From Flabesymbios commensalis (Eukaryota > Annelida > Polychaeta > Terebellida > Flabelligeridae): a stretch of 64,000 bases of DNA. Each line of letters starts with the position of its first letter. The first letter of the stretch is position 1. Shown here in pieces: positions 11,222-21,646 of this stretch. The notes under the pieces are model-generated. The model searched no databases. It saw only the letters and a program-made list of their open reading frames with translations, and had not been told where the DNA came from. Both the position numbers and the translations under genes were made by a program. The stretch covers positions 84,712,857 to 84,776,856 of the forward strand of contig OZ024912.1 of assembly GCA_964017125.1 (NCBI GenBank), in the 5' to 3' direction.

Positions 11222-14200
11222 TCATAGGAAAATAACGAATATCATAACATTAGTTCTACACGATCAGACGTGTGCATTTCCGTTTGATGTTTCCTTCGTT
11301 CACACGCGTATCTTCGGTGTGAGTACGCTGATGTACTGTCATAACATTCGTTCTACACAATCAGACATGTGCATTTCCGTTTGATGTTTCCTCCGCTCAC
11401 GCGAGTATCTTCGGTGTGAGTACGCTGATGTACTGTCATAACATTAGTTCTACACAATCAGACGTGTGCATTTCCGTTTGATGTTTCCTCCGCTCACGCG
11501 AGTATCTTCGGTGTGAGTACGCTGATGTACTGTCATAACATTCGTTTTACACAATCAGACGTGTGCATTTCCATTTGATGTTTCCTTCGTTCACACGCGT
11601 ATCCTCAGTGTGAGTACGCTGATGTACTGTCATAACATTAGTTCTACACAATCAGACGTGTGCATTTCCGTTTGATGTTTCCTCCGCTCACGCGAGTATC
11701 TTCGGTGTGAGTACGCTGATGTACTGTCATAACATTCGTTCTACACAATCAGACGTGTGCATTTCCATTTGATGTTTCCTTCGTTCACACGCGTATCTTC
11801 AGTGTGAGTACGCTGATGTACTGTCATAACATTAGTTCTACACAATCAGACGTGTGCATTTCCATTTGATGTTTCCTCCGTTCACACGCGTATCTTCAGT
11901 GTGAGTATGCTGATGTACTGTCATAATATTAGTTCTACACAATCAGACGTGTGCATTTCCATTTGATGTTTCCTCCGTTCACACGAGTATCTTCGGTGTG
12001 AGTACGCTGATGTACTGTCATAACATTAGTTCTACACAATCAGACGTGTGCATTTCCATTTGATGTTTCCTCCGTTCACACGAGTATCTTCGGTGTGAGT
12101 ACGCTGATGTACTGTCATAACATTCGTTCTACACAATCAGACGTGTGCATTTCCATTTGATGTTTCCTTCGTTCACACGCGTATCCTCGGTGTGAGTACG
12201 CAGATGTACTGTCATAACATTAGTTCTACACAATCAGACGTGTGCATTTCCATTTGATGTTTCCTTCGTTCACACGCGTATCTTCAGTGTGAGTACGCTG
12301 ATGTACTGTCATAACATTAGTTCTACACAATCAGACGTGTGCATTTCCATTTGATGTTTCCTCCGTTCACACGCGTATCCTCAGTGTGAGTACGCAGATG
12401 TACTGTCATAACATTAGTTCTACACAATCAGACGTGTGCATTCCCATTTGATGTTTCCTCCGTTCACACGCGTATCTTCAGTGTGAGTACGCTGATGTAC
12501 TGTCATAACATTAGTTCTACACAATCAGACGTGTGCATTTCCATTTGATGTTTCCTTCGTTCACACGCGTATCTTCAGTGTGAGTACGCTGATGTACTGT
12601 CATAACATTAGTTCTACACAATCAGACGTGTGCATTTCCATTTGATGTTTCCTCCGTTCACACGCGTATCCTCAGTGTGAGTACGCAGATGTACTGTCAT
12701 AACATTAGTTCTACACAATCAATCCGTTCACACGCGTATCTTCAGTGTGAGTACGCTGATGTACTGTCATAACATTAGTTCTACACAATCAGACGTGTGC
12801 ATTTCCATTTGATGTTTCCTTCGTTCACACGCGTATCTTCAGTGTGAGTACGCTGATGTACTGTCATAACATTAGTTCTACACAATCAGACGTGTGCATT
12901 TCCATTTGATGTTTCCTCCGTTCACACGCGTATCCTCAGTGTGAGTACGCAGATGTACTGTCATAACATTAGTTCTACACAATCAGACATGTGCATTTCC
13001 ATTTGATGTTTCCTTCGTTCACATGCGTATCCTCGGTGTGAGTACGCAGATGTACTGTCATAACATTAGTTCTACACAATCAGACGTGTGCATTTCCATT
13101 TGATGTTTCCTTCGTTCACACGCGTATCCTCAGTGTGAGTACGCAGATGTACTGTCATAACATTAGTTCTACACAATCAGACGTGTGCATTTCCATTTGA
13201 TGTTTCCTTCGTTCACACGCGTATCCTCGGTGTGAGTACGCAGATGTACTGTCATAACATTAGTTCTACACAATCAGACGTGTGCATTTCCATTTGATGT
13301 TTCCTTCGTTCACACGCGTATCTTCAGTGTGAGTACGCAGATGTAGTGTCATAACATTAGTTCTACACAATCAGACGTGTGCATTTCCATTTGATGTTTC
13401 CTTCGTTCACACGCGTATCTTCAGTGTGAGTACGCAGATGTACTGTCATAACATTAGTTCTACACAATCAGACGTGTGCATTTCCATTTGATGTTTCCTT
13501 CGTTCACACGCGTATCTTCAGTGTGAGTACGCAGATGTACTGTCATAACATTAGTTCTACACAATCAGACGTGTGCATTCCCATTTGATGTTTCCTTCGT
13601 TCACACGCGTATCTTCAGTGTGAGTACGCAGATGTACTGTCATAACATTAGTTCTACACAATCAGACGTGTGCATTTCCATTTGATGTTTCCTTCGTTCA
13701 CACGCGTATCCTCAGTGTGAGTACGCTGATGTACTGTCATAACATTAGTTCTACACAATCAGACGTGTGCATTTCCATTTGATGTTTCCTCCGTTCACAC
13801 GCGTATCCTCGGTGTGAGTACGCAGATGTACTGTCATAACATTAGTTCTACACAATCAGACGTGTGCATTTCCATTTGATGTTTCCTCCGTTCACACGCG
13901 TATCCTCGGTGTGAGTACGCAGATGTACTGTCATAACATTAGTTCTACACAATCAGACGTGTGCATTTCCATTTGATGTTTCCTTCGTTCACACGCGTAT
14001 CTTCAGTGTGAGTACGCAGATGTACTGTCATAACATTAGTTCTACACAATCAGACGTGTGCATTTCCATTTGATGTTTCCTCCGTTCACACGCGTATCCT
14101 CGGTGTGAGTACGCAGATGTACTGTCATAACATTAGTTCTACACAATCAGACGTGTGCATTTCCATTTGATGTTTCCTTCGTTCACACGCGTATCCTCAG

Positions 14201-14515
14201 TGTGAGTACGCAGATGTACTGTCATAACATTAGTTCTACACAATCAGACGTGTGCATTTCCATTTGATGTTTCCTCCGTTCACACGCGTATCCTCGGTGT
14301 GAGTACGCAGATGTACTGTCATAACATTAGTTCTACACAATCAGACGTGTGCATTTCCATTTGATGTTTCCTCCGTTCACACGCGTATCTTCAGTGTGAG
14401 TACGCAGATGTACTGTCATAACATTAGTTCTACACAATCAGACGTGTGCATTTCCATTTGATGTTTCCTTCGTTCACACGCGTATCCTCAGTGTGAGTAC
14501 GCAGATGTACTGTCA
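11222..14515 (-). repeat. 97-bp minisatellite derived from the 3' end of zinc-finger gene 1
   Basis: About 34 units of 97 bp. Read on the minus strand, each unit starts with codons for the last finger helix and tail of the adjacent gene ('gtacatctgcgtactcacac', then '...gatacgcgtgtgaac') and continues past the stop codon into 3' sequence ('tagaactaatgttatgac'). The unit next to the gene is the coding one; all others lie downstream of the stop. Gene-proximal units mostly read 'acgcagatg', while distal ones read 'acgctgatg' and 'ccgctcacgcgag', so the two ends have diverged separately. One unit near 12720 is shortened. Confidence 0.95.
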
Positions 14516-15284
14516 GGCTGTGTTTATCTGTAAAGCATCTACCACAGGTATCACACATATAAGGTATGCCTCCAGTGTGAGTACGCTGGTGTATTGTGAG
14601 GTGATGTTTCCTTGTGAAGCATTCCCCACATGTATTACACACAGAAGGCTTGTCATCAATGTGAGCTCGCCGGTGGGTCCTCAGGCTGCCTTTATCTCTA
14701 AAGTCTTTGCTACAAATATCACATACATAAGGCCTTTCACCAGTGTGAATAAACCGATGTGTTGTCAGATTTATTTTCTGTATATAGGATTTACCACAGG
14801 TATCACATACATAAGGTCTATCACCAGTGTGAACACGCTGATGTCTGTTCAGATCACCTTTCAGAGTAAAGCATTTGTCACATGTCTCACACACGTAAGG
14901 TTTACCACCAGCGCGAATCATCACATGTTTATTCCCAACAACAAATTGTTTGTCACATGTTTTACATTTATCGTGTTTATAAGGTTTATTGTGTCTAGTG
15001 TGAACATGTTGATGGCATTTCAGGCCGCTCTTCAGTGCAAAACCTCTTTGACAAATCTCACACCAGAATGGTTTATCAGCAGAAGCAGTGATCATTTGTT
15101 TATCATGTTTACCAGAAATAGCAGTGATCATTTGTTCTCCGTTCACGGCTATGGGATCCGTCTCTTTTTCTCTCAGTTGACTCTTAGAGATATTAACATA
15201 TGTAAAGCTGCCAGTTTTTATATGTTTTGACAAAAAATCCGATTTTGCAGCTACTAGGAATGAGTGAACTGGCTCTATTTCCAT
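14430..15284 (-). CDS. C2H2 zinc-finger protein 1 with a family-specific N-terminal leader
   Basis: Predicted nuclear DNA-binding protein of about 284 residues. I chose the ATG at 15284 (MEIEPVHSFL); an in-frame GTG two codons upstream is not preferred. Residues 1-45 form a leader (SFLVAAKSDFLSKHIKTGSF) shared with two other loci here and not recognised as KRAB, SCAN, BTB or ZAD. Fingers follow: CEICQRGF...HQHVH, a degenerate finger (CKTCDKQF without paired His), then CETCDKCF, CDTCGKSY, CDICSKDF, CNTCGECF and CDTCGRCF, each with HX3H and TGxxPY-like linkers. That makes six canonical fingers and one decayed one. The last 17 residues after the final HLRTH are not finger-like and are the first unit of the 97-bp array. 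Upstream exons cannot be excluded. DNA targets are unknown; transcription-factor function is inferred from the fold. Confidence 0.8.
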   Translation of the reverse strand: MEIEPVHSFLVAAKSDFLSKHIKTGSFTYVNISKSQLREKETDPIAVNGEQMITAISGKHDKQMITASADKPFWCEICQRGFALKSGLKCHQHVHTRHNKPYKHDKCKTCDKQFVVGNKHVMIRAGGKPYVCETCDKCFTLKGDLNRHQRVHTGDRPYVCDTCGKSYIQKINLTTHRFIHTGERPYVCDICSKDFRDKGSLRTHRRAHIDDKPSVCNTCGECFTRKHHLTIHQRTHTGGIPYMCDTCGRCFTDKHSLTVHLRTHTEDTRVNEGNIKWKCTRLIV

Positions 15285-15639
15285 ACTCACGTTGGGAAAA
15301 ATAAATGTCCATAGATTTTTTTTAGTTATTCCTGAAATATCTTTCTGATGAGGAACGCAAAATCTGCAACATAATTAAAGATATCATCAAATTGGGTTAC
15401 AGTGCATAATTTGTGACAAATTCAAAAACAGCAACAATAATGCTTATTTTCAGCGTGATATTTCCTGTGATCCTCAAACATTCATTTCAATACAAAATAC
15501 ATCATGCAAAAAAATGTATAAAAATATATGCGTACAACGAATAATAGAAATAAAAAGCAATAAATTAATACAGCTGCTACACAACGTGGGCTATCGTATA
15601 CGTTATACTGTTACAATTATCACCGTCAGTATCAGGGTT
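15285..15639. other. 5' flank of zinc-finger gene 1, unassigned
   Basis: AT-rich sequence with no convincing promoter element. An upstream exon or the transcription start may lie here, but I see no decisive signal. Confidence 0.4.
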
Positions 15640-15644
15640 TCCTG

Positions 15645-15800
15645 GAGACCCCCCCCCCCCCCAAAAAAAAAGGGGTACGCATTTCACTGTGATTGTTGTC
15701 CCCCCCCCCCCTGAAGAAAAAAAGGGCACGCATTTCATTGTGATTGTTGTCCCCCCCCCCCCTCAAAAAAAGGGCACGCATTTCACTGTGATTGTTGTCC
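15645..15800. repeat. Poly-C containing tandem repeat, three units of about 59 bp
   Basis: 'cgcatttcactgtgattgtt' followed by 'gtccccccccccc' and an A-rich stretch occurs three times. The last unit lacks the C run and reads 'gattgttgtccaattcccc'. A weaker relative, 'gcatgcattggattgttgtc', is at 19860-19880. Confidence 0.85.
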
Positions 15801-15989
15801 AATTCCCCAAAACTTTAAGAAGTCTTCCCGGAACACTGTAACAGGTATTTATTCTCTAGTAATGTTTTTATTTAAATATAGGCCTGGTTTGTTCGTGTAG
15901 TTGTTTGATTTTAGTAAATGCTTCTGATATATAATTTTTTTCATTTTAAAAATAATTGCGTCGGCGCTGCATAGAAAAAATATTATTGA

Positions 15990-16141
15990 TGTCGTCTAGG
16001 AACGAATCAGCTGAAACATGGAATATGCCTGATATAAGCAGCAACAGCTGCAGCTTCAACAACCGCGGAGGCCGCAACAGCAGTGGAAACAGCAGCAGAT
16101 GCAGCGGCGGAAACTGCTTCAGCAGCAACAGTAGGGTTATG
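15990..16141 (+). CDS. Candidate exon with low-complexity Ala/Ser/Asn codons
   Basis: A GCA/GCN-rich stretch (about 16035-16135) is open in more than one frame and ends at 'gggttat' followed by 'gtaagtatgg' at 16142, a textbook 5' splice site. A possible acceptor, 'gatgtcgtctag', ends near 15999. One frame gives an Ala/Thr-rich peptide, another a Ser/Asn-rich peptide. No conserved domain is visible and no partner exon was found, so this may be a chance splice signal beside low-complexity DNA. Confidence 0.22.
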
Positions 16142-16957
16142 TAAGTATGGTTGAACATATCTACTATAAAAATAAATCTGTCCGATGGTGGAACCTGGTC
16201 CAAAATGAAAGCTAGCTTTTCGGTATCTACCCAGTCAATTATCAAGCGATTTTCTAATCATTTGGCATCTATCCTAAAAAAATCGTTAAAAATGTTTGTA
16301 TATTTCAAAAGTTAGATCATTGAGATGTACTCTACATGATGTAGTAAATTTATAATTTATGACGCTCCACTATAGGCCTAAGTCCATTAAATTCAATCCG
16401 GTTCATGTCAAATCAATGGTCTAACTTTTGAAATACTCATTTCGCGAAATTTTAAGGGATGCTGTCAAATGATTAGATAAAAATTGGTGCAAAATTTAGA
16501 AAAATCTTCAATTTATATCTACCAAGACTTACAAGTCTAATCATATTTCGCTTGTATTTTGATGTTTATAATGATAATGATAGGCCTGATCAGATTCAGG
16601 CCGAGCGAGCGAGTTTACCGATGTATTTGAACACAAACAGTAGGCCCCTAATTAATTTCGAAAAAACGGAACACAATAGGCCTAATTATTATTACATTTA
16701 TTTATTTATTCTAAGAAAAAAAAATATCATTCACCAGGTGGCTATGAAGTGTAAGGCACGCCACGAAGGCCAGAAGACCTATTCACAATGAAGATCGTAT
16801 ATATAAACAACATTTGCCAATCGTGTTGACGTTTGTTGAGTAATATTCGTAAAAAAAAATAATATTACAAACAACTAGACTCTAGCCTATATAAATAAAC
16901 TAGAGGCGCTGTGAGCTGTCCACGACCAAACTACAGTCCACCACCCTCTGTAGACAT
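16142..16957. other. Unassigned intergenic sequence
   Basis: AT-rich DNA with several 'taggccta'-type words. It contains the 'ttcaccaggtggc' word shared with the palindrome at 8862. No gene was recognised. Confidence 0.45.
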
Positions 16958-17045
16958 GTCATGCAGATACTCTCTCTAACATGGTGTCATGCAGATACTC
17001 TCTCTAACATGGTGTCATGCGAATACTCTCTCTAACATGGTGTCC
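16958..17045. repeat. 28-bp tandem repeat, three copies
   Basis: Three units of 'atgcagatactctctctaac' plus 'atggtgtc', the third with 'gcgaatac'. Confidence 0.9.
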
Positions 17046-17750
17046 TGCTTTCTAATGAGCCGTCAACAAGCGCATATGACGACCAGTAATTCACAGTAAT
17101 TCACAGTTTTCGCATATTTACATATATATACATTCAATTATTTTATTAGATAGTTTATGAATAGCTGTTGTACCACCTTGCAAACACATGTACGAATTGG
17201 AATCGATTTGCTGTGTTTCCAAGGTGAAATAGACGCCTGCTCACTAGATATCGGCATGAAAATTGACACTTTTGTTGATTGTTTTTCAACATGGATAAAC
17301 CTGCCGCACTTAAAAATCGTCCACATCCACATCAAATTAAATAATAATTATTTAAAATCGTTTTTTTGTGTGGTTTTGTGATAGGTCTAAATAACATCAC
17401 TCAAATAACATTACCCAAATTAAGCTGGCTATTCTCCCGATTTGTAACTTAAAACTCAGCAATAGTATAACAATAACACACAATATTATAACAATAACAC
17501 TATTTAATTACGATTAGGCCTATGTCAAATCTCGAGCTGATCGGCGCGCCATATTTATACAGCTAGGCCAACTCCAAGGACACGACACATTGACTCCGCG
17601 CCGGCCTCCGGACCATTCATTATCGCCGGTAACAGCTAACCTCAATGATATAGGCCTATTGTTCAGATATATAAATAACCATGTGGATTATTTACCTTTC
17701 ACGGTTAAATCACTGATTCTGAGGAATTAACAGTGCTAAGGCAGAGAGCC
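17046..17750. other. Unassigned stretch with a small CpG-rich patch
   Basis: Short open frames at 17138-17381 on both strands carry no recognised domain. At about 17530-17640 the sequence becomes richer in CpG ('gatcggcgcgcc', 'ccgcgccggcctccgg'), which stands out from the AT-rich surroundings and could mark a promoter. No start site or downstream gene can be tied to it. Confidence 0.3.
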
Positions 17751-17754
17751 ATTT

Positions 17755-17895
17755 CGGCGGGTTGACCTCTCGCTGTCCTTTGTCACAACAAACGTGCACA
17801 ATGCTGTGTGTATAGCGAGGCCCCCTAAGAGTGCCATTATGACCAGATGCTATTTTTGTTACTAGACTAACACTAATGTGTGCCCCCGTACCGAA
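17755..17895 (+). repeat. Diverged repeat, copy 1 of an inverted pair
   Basis: Words such as 'gtgcacaatgctgtgtgtat', 'agagtgccattatgaccaga' and 'tgctatttttgttac' correspond in order to the reverse complement of 18560-18700. Similarity by eye is roughly two thirds. The family is unknown. Confidence 0.4.
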
Positions 17896-18309
17896 TGGGT
17901 TCAATTCGCAAACTGTGTTATCATTACATTTCAACGTGAACACATTGTTGAGATGAAAACTCTGGTAACATTTATAATAGGCCTATAATCACATGTATTT
18001 AGACGTACCTTTCTCAGAGAAAGCTGATAGGCCTAATTTTCAGTCAAATATTTATTCAACTGAGGGCTGCACGCCTAATCACATAAAATAATGGTAGCTA
18101 TTTTTTTATAGCTAATTTCTGATCCACTGTATAGGCCTATTCCGTATGCGATTATGACTCAGCATTATTGGGCATACCTACCTACATTGGGATAATGTGT
18201 GGTGTTTCTTTGATACGCTAGCTGTATGGACCATGACATAGGGGAGAGGGGGGTGGGGGAGTGTGTTGCTGTGAACAGAAAAGATTGTAATAGGATAACC
18301 ACCACCAAT

Positions 18310-18480
18310 AGCACATCACGACCTGCAGTTGACCAGCGTTAGGTCAGCGTTTCAGACGGTGGCTCAATATCGACACAACTTTGGATCAGCATCTCATGTT
18401 TGCCGGACTAGCTATAACCTAACTAGCCTAAATAAACATAACATTGGCCCAACATTAATCTACATGATGGGCTTACTATC
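18310..18480. mobile_element. Diverged palindromic MITE
   Basis: 'gaccagcgttaggtcagcgt', 'cagacggtggctcaatatcg' and, further on, 'cattggcccaacattaatct' match the word order of the window's 'ttggcccaac' MITEs. The ends are unclear. Confidence 0.4.
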
Positions 18481-18559
18481 AGTTGATACAGTTGGTACTT
18501 AGGCCTATGGGTTGACAATATCTAGTGTTTGATTATCATTCCTGGGAGATATCAAGAAC

Positions 18560-18700
18560 GAGCATCAGCACAAATAGAGTCGGTATCACAAATAGCGCAT
18601 GGTAATGGAGGCACTCCTTGGAAGCCCCGCTCTACACACATACAGCATCTACAGCAGCGTGCATGCTTGTGGGTGACTAAAACAGCGATACGTTTAATAC
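18560..18700 (-). repeat. Diverged repeat, copy 2 of an inverted pair
   Basis: The reverse complement of this segment aligns by eye with 17755-17895 (see that entry). It lies about 150 bases before the paired SINE insertions. Confidence 0.4.
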
Positions 18701-18863
18701 CGGTAGCAGCACTGTGTAAAACCCTCATATAAAACACTGATTAGGCCTACGTCATGAAAGGTAAATATTCATGGTTATTTAGTATCTTAATATACGAGTC
18801 TTTAGGCACAATATGTATGAAAAATATAGTAGGCCTAGAGGTTTCAGTAGTACAATACTATAG

Positions 18864-18891
18864 CCTAAAGCCCGATTCATTTCATTTCATT
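18864..18891 (+). mobile_element. 28-base SINE tail insertion with 13-bp target duplication
   Basis: Only the last 28 bases of the SINE ('cctaaagcccgattcatttc' plus 'atttcatt') are present. They are flanked by perfect copies of 'tacaatactatag' at 18851-18863 and 18892-18904. This is an extremely 5'-truncated insertion, as expected when target-primed reverse transcription stops early. Confidence 0.82.
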
Positions 18892-18908
18892 TACAATACT
18901 ATAGCGGT

Positions 18909-19225
18909 TAAAAAAAATGAAATGAATCGGGCTTTAGGCCACCTTTGTGCACATATAGGCTAAACTGGGCCAGGAGAACCTCCTGAGGATGGTGAGATGA
19001 ATGAGATGACACTGTCCTCCAGACACAGGATTCGAAATTCGAGCCCTGGTGGTCTGAGGCCGAGCACGCTACCTCTCGGTCACAGAGGCTCCCCACAATA
19101 CTGACTTTCACACGTGGATGGGGAAGAAACATTTTTGTTTCTTTGAAACCGCCGAAACCGGGAACCGAACCCCGAACTCTGGCGTGAAAGGCAGCGGTGC
19201 TAACCCCTACCCTAGGGCCCCCGCC
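18909..19225 (-). mobile_element. Full-length dimeric SINE, copy 2
   Basis: Complete minus-strand SINE of about 317 bp with both tRNA-like halves. It is flanked by 'ctatagcggt' at 18899-18908 and 19226-19235. Its 3' tail faces the 28-base SINE tail just to the left, so the two insertions are tail to tail and only a few bases apart. The short open frames across this stretch are shadows of the SINE. Confidence 0.87.
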
Positions 19226-19251
19226 CTATAGCGGTGTAAGTTAGTCAGGTA

Positions 19252-19370
19252 TAGCTACCCAGCAGACACAAGACGTCGAATCAATGCTGATTTAACGTTG
19301 GTGCAGCGTCGTAGACGGTTGACCAACGTTGATTCAACGCTGATTCTTGCGTCTACCGGGTAGTTAGCAA
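19252..19370. mobile_element. Near-complete palindromic MITE
   Basis: The left end 'acccagcagacacaagacg' and the reverse complement of the right end 'acccggtagacgcaagaatc' start inverted repeats of about 45 bases that both run into 'caacgttggt'. Flanks 'agcta' and 'agtta' may be a degraded target duplication. It is the best-preserved member of the 'ttggcccaac/caacgttg' MITEs in the window. Confidence 0.65.
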
Positions 19371-19429
19371 ACGCCACCCTCCACAACGTGTTACCGAACA
19401 TAGTGGAGGGCGAGATCGCTCTAACTAGG

Positions 19430-19520
19430 TATAGCCATAGCCCTGAATACAAGTCTATTCCGCCCTAGCTGCATAATATGCAGCTAGGGCGGAATATTCT
19501 TGTGTTCAGGGCTAGGATAG
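19430..19520. repeat. Long hairpin with about 43-bp arms
   Basis: The inner 18-base arms are perfect: 'attccgccctagctgcat' (19457-19474) and its complement (19478-19495), with loop 'aat'. Outside, 'agccctgaatacaag' pairs with 'cttgtgttcagggct' with one mismatch. Confidence 0.92.
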
Positions 19521-19598
19521 CCAGTGCTTCACCGGGCCGATTGCAACCCCCCCCCCCCTCCCCACCCCTCAGCGTGCTTCCCATGACCTGTATTCGCG

Positions 19599-19668
19599 TA
19601 CAAGTTACGACATATCGTAGGCTTCTGATTCGACCAATCAGAAGCCTACGATTTATCGAAACTTGTAA
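19599..19668. repeat. Long hairpin with about 32-bp arms
   Basis: 'atcgtaggcttctgatt' and 'aatcagaagcctacgat' are perfect arms around 'cgacc'. The outer segments 'tacaagtt' and 'aacttgta' also pair. C-rich runs lie on both sides (about 19547-19568 and 19690-19700). Confidence 0.92.
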
Positions 19669-19739
19669 GAGAGTACGGACCCAGGGCCACCCCCCCCCAT
19701 CCTCCCTAAAACTTCAGGGTGTTGTTTGTGTTAAGCCTA

Positions 19740-20400
19740 GGTAAAATTCCGTCTAGCTGCTCTTCTTTTCAGACTTCTGGTTATAGGCCACTTTTTCTCT
19801 GTTTTAGATGAACGCGCGCTGTGCATTACCAATAAAAAAACACATTTTGTTCTGCCCAGCGCATGCATTGGATTGTTGTCGAATTCCGAAAAAACAATTA
19901 ATTCTGGGAGATAAAAAAAAACATTCAGAAGAAAAGTTCATTTCAGGAGATAAAAAAAACATTTTTTCAGCTGTTTTTTGCTTGTTTTTTCGTCGCCATC
20001 ATTAACTTTTTTTATATAGGTCAATTTTTGCCTTAGAAATGGGTAGGGGTGTCAAACATTGTCAAAACTCGACCCTGTCGCAATTTGCCTTATGGCTCAA
20101 AAGACACCCTGTCCCAATTTGAAATAAACACTGAATTTAATTGATTGGTTTATGGTGTAATTACTACCAATTTGCTTCATGTTTTAATGGTATTTTCAAG
20201 CTCTTTAATATTTTTTTTCTGAAAATTTGAGGCTATCTGCTATCTAAAGCTGGAAGCTCAAAAAGGCACCCTGTGCCAATTTTGGAAGCCCAAAAAAGAC
20301 ACCCTGTGCCAAAGCTTGAAGCTCAAAAAAGGCAACCTGTCCAGCGGCACATCCCCAGTACTCCCAAGACGTATGGGAGTACAACCCCCTCCCCCCCCCC
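19740..20400. repeat. Cluster of short degenerate repeats
   Basis: 'gctcaaaaaggcaccctgtg' and variants ('aaaagacaccctgtcccaat', 'aaaaaagacaccctgtgcca') recur at about 20095, 20255, 20285 and 20320. 'gtactcccaag' and 'gtatgggagtac' form a small inverted repeat at 20358-20382. 'tctgggagataaaaaaaa'-type words repeat near 19900-19960. No gene. Confidence 0.55.
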
Positions 20401-21075
20401 CACACAGTACATCAGTGAGGTTTGTACAGCTGTGCTACCACAGCTATGTTACCAAAGTAGGCCTGCATCGGCGAGGATTGTAGATTTATGTATCAAGTCT
20501 AATTACGCTTCGTCCTTGCTGTGTCGTCCTGTTCGAGGCCGTGGATGGATTTATTTGCTTTAACCGATAAATCCAACATGGCGGTGACTGAGAGCGATCC
20601 CGACCCGATGGTCCGAAAAATGTCCATAACTTTTTAATGACTGTGCAACCTCTGAGCTGAGCATGCGGGCATGGAACTGAAATGTTACTGATTCTAAAAA
20701 ACTATTTTTGCCCTGATTACTCCCCGATATTTTCCGATATGACAGTCCAAAGAAATGTCACACGATTTTGTACGCGGTCAATCTGTTTCAGCCCCTGGGG
20801 CCAGCTTCATCCGTCTTCATTCAACAGCTCATTCGATCCGATTGTGTCTCCAAACGTAGAGGTAGGCGTACACTGTACATCCTAATCATCATGATCATGA
20901 TAATAGGCTCAAATCTTTTAGTAGTGGTGGACATAGGGACGGGAACATAGATGCTTAGGCCTATTTTCTGTGGGATATTTCCTATTACACAATAAACTGT
21001 ATATTTTTTATCCACATTACATTAGTTTGTAGTATACGTGGAACCAGTGACCTAAAATATCAAAACTGTGCGATT
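20401..21075. other. Unassigned intergenic sequence
   Basis: Short open frames at 20682-21015 have no recognised domain. No repeat was identified. Confidence 0.4.
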
Positions 21076-21091
21076 ACTGTGACAAATAAAT

Positions 21092-21348
21092 GGCATTAAT
21101 CGGGCTCTATGCCACTTTTGTACACATACAGCACATACAGGCTGAATTGGGCCAGGAGAACCTTCTGGGGATGGTGAGATGAGTGAGATGACACTACCAT
21201 CCAGACACAGGATTTCAAATTCAAACCCTGGATGTCTGAGGCCGAGCACGCTACCTCCAGGTTTCAAACCGCAGAGACCGGGAAACGAACCCCAAACTCC
21301 AGCTTGGAAGGCTGCATTGCTCACCACTACCCTAGGGTCCCCGCGCCC
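21092..21348 (-). mobile_element. SINE copy 3 with internal deletion
   Basis: Minus-strand SINE flanked by a perfect 16-bp target duplication ('actgtgacaaataaat' at 21076-21091 and 21349-21364). About 58 bases between the two tRNA-like halves are missing. It has more substitutions than copies 1, 2 and 5. The open frame over it is a shadow. Confidence 0.87.
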
Positions 21349-21364
21349 ACTGTGACAAATAAAT

Positions 21365-21646
21365 CATTAATGTTTTTTTTATTTATGTCAATAAAGGAAC
21401 TGTAGGCGTAGGCTGTCTAACCTGTCTGTCTAAGCTCATGTTTCTTATGTTGCCTGTATCAAATTCACCGTAATTTAGCCCCACTGATCTGACATTGTAA
21501 CTGATTTTAAGGTAAAGTTTTATGACGTTGCAGATTTCACGAAAGTTCTGATGAAAGAAAGCTAAGAAAAAACAGATATCCTTGTTGTAATCAGGTAATT
21601 TGATTCGGATGAATTGTAGAAACGCTTTTTTGTTGTTTGTCTAAAA
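21365..21646. other. 5' flank of zinc-finger gene 2
   Basis: AT-rich sequence. An upstream exon or promoter may lie here but no decisive signal is visible. Confidence 0.35.

Noticed and set aside
11222-14515. CRISPR-like regular array
   Set aside because: The units are contiguous and nearly identical over their whole length with no unique spacers, and the genome is eukaryotic.
14493-15230. Plus-strand open frame of 245 codons
   Set aside because: It is antisense to the zinc-finger codons of gene 1 with no domain of its own.
18908-19132. Similar short open frames at 10356, 18908, 21052, 57169 and 59986
   Set aside because: They are the same SINE translated at different insertions, not a conserved protein family.
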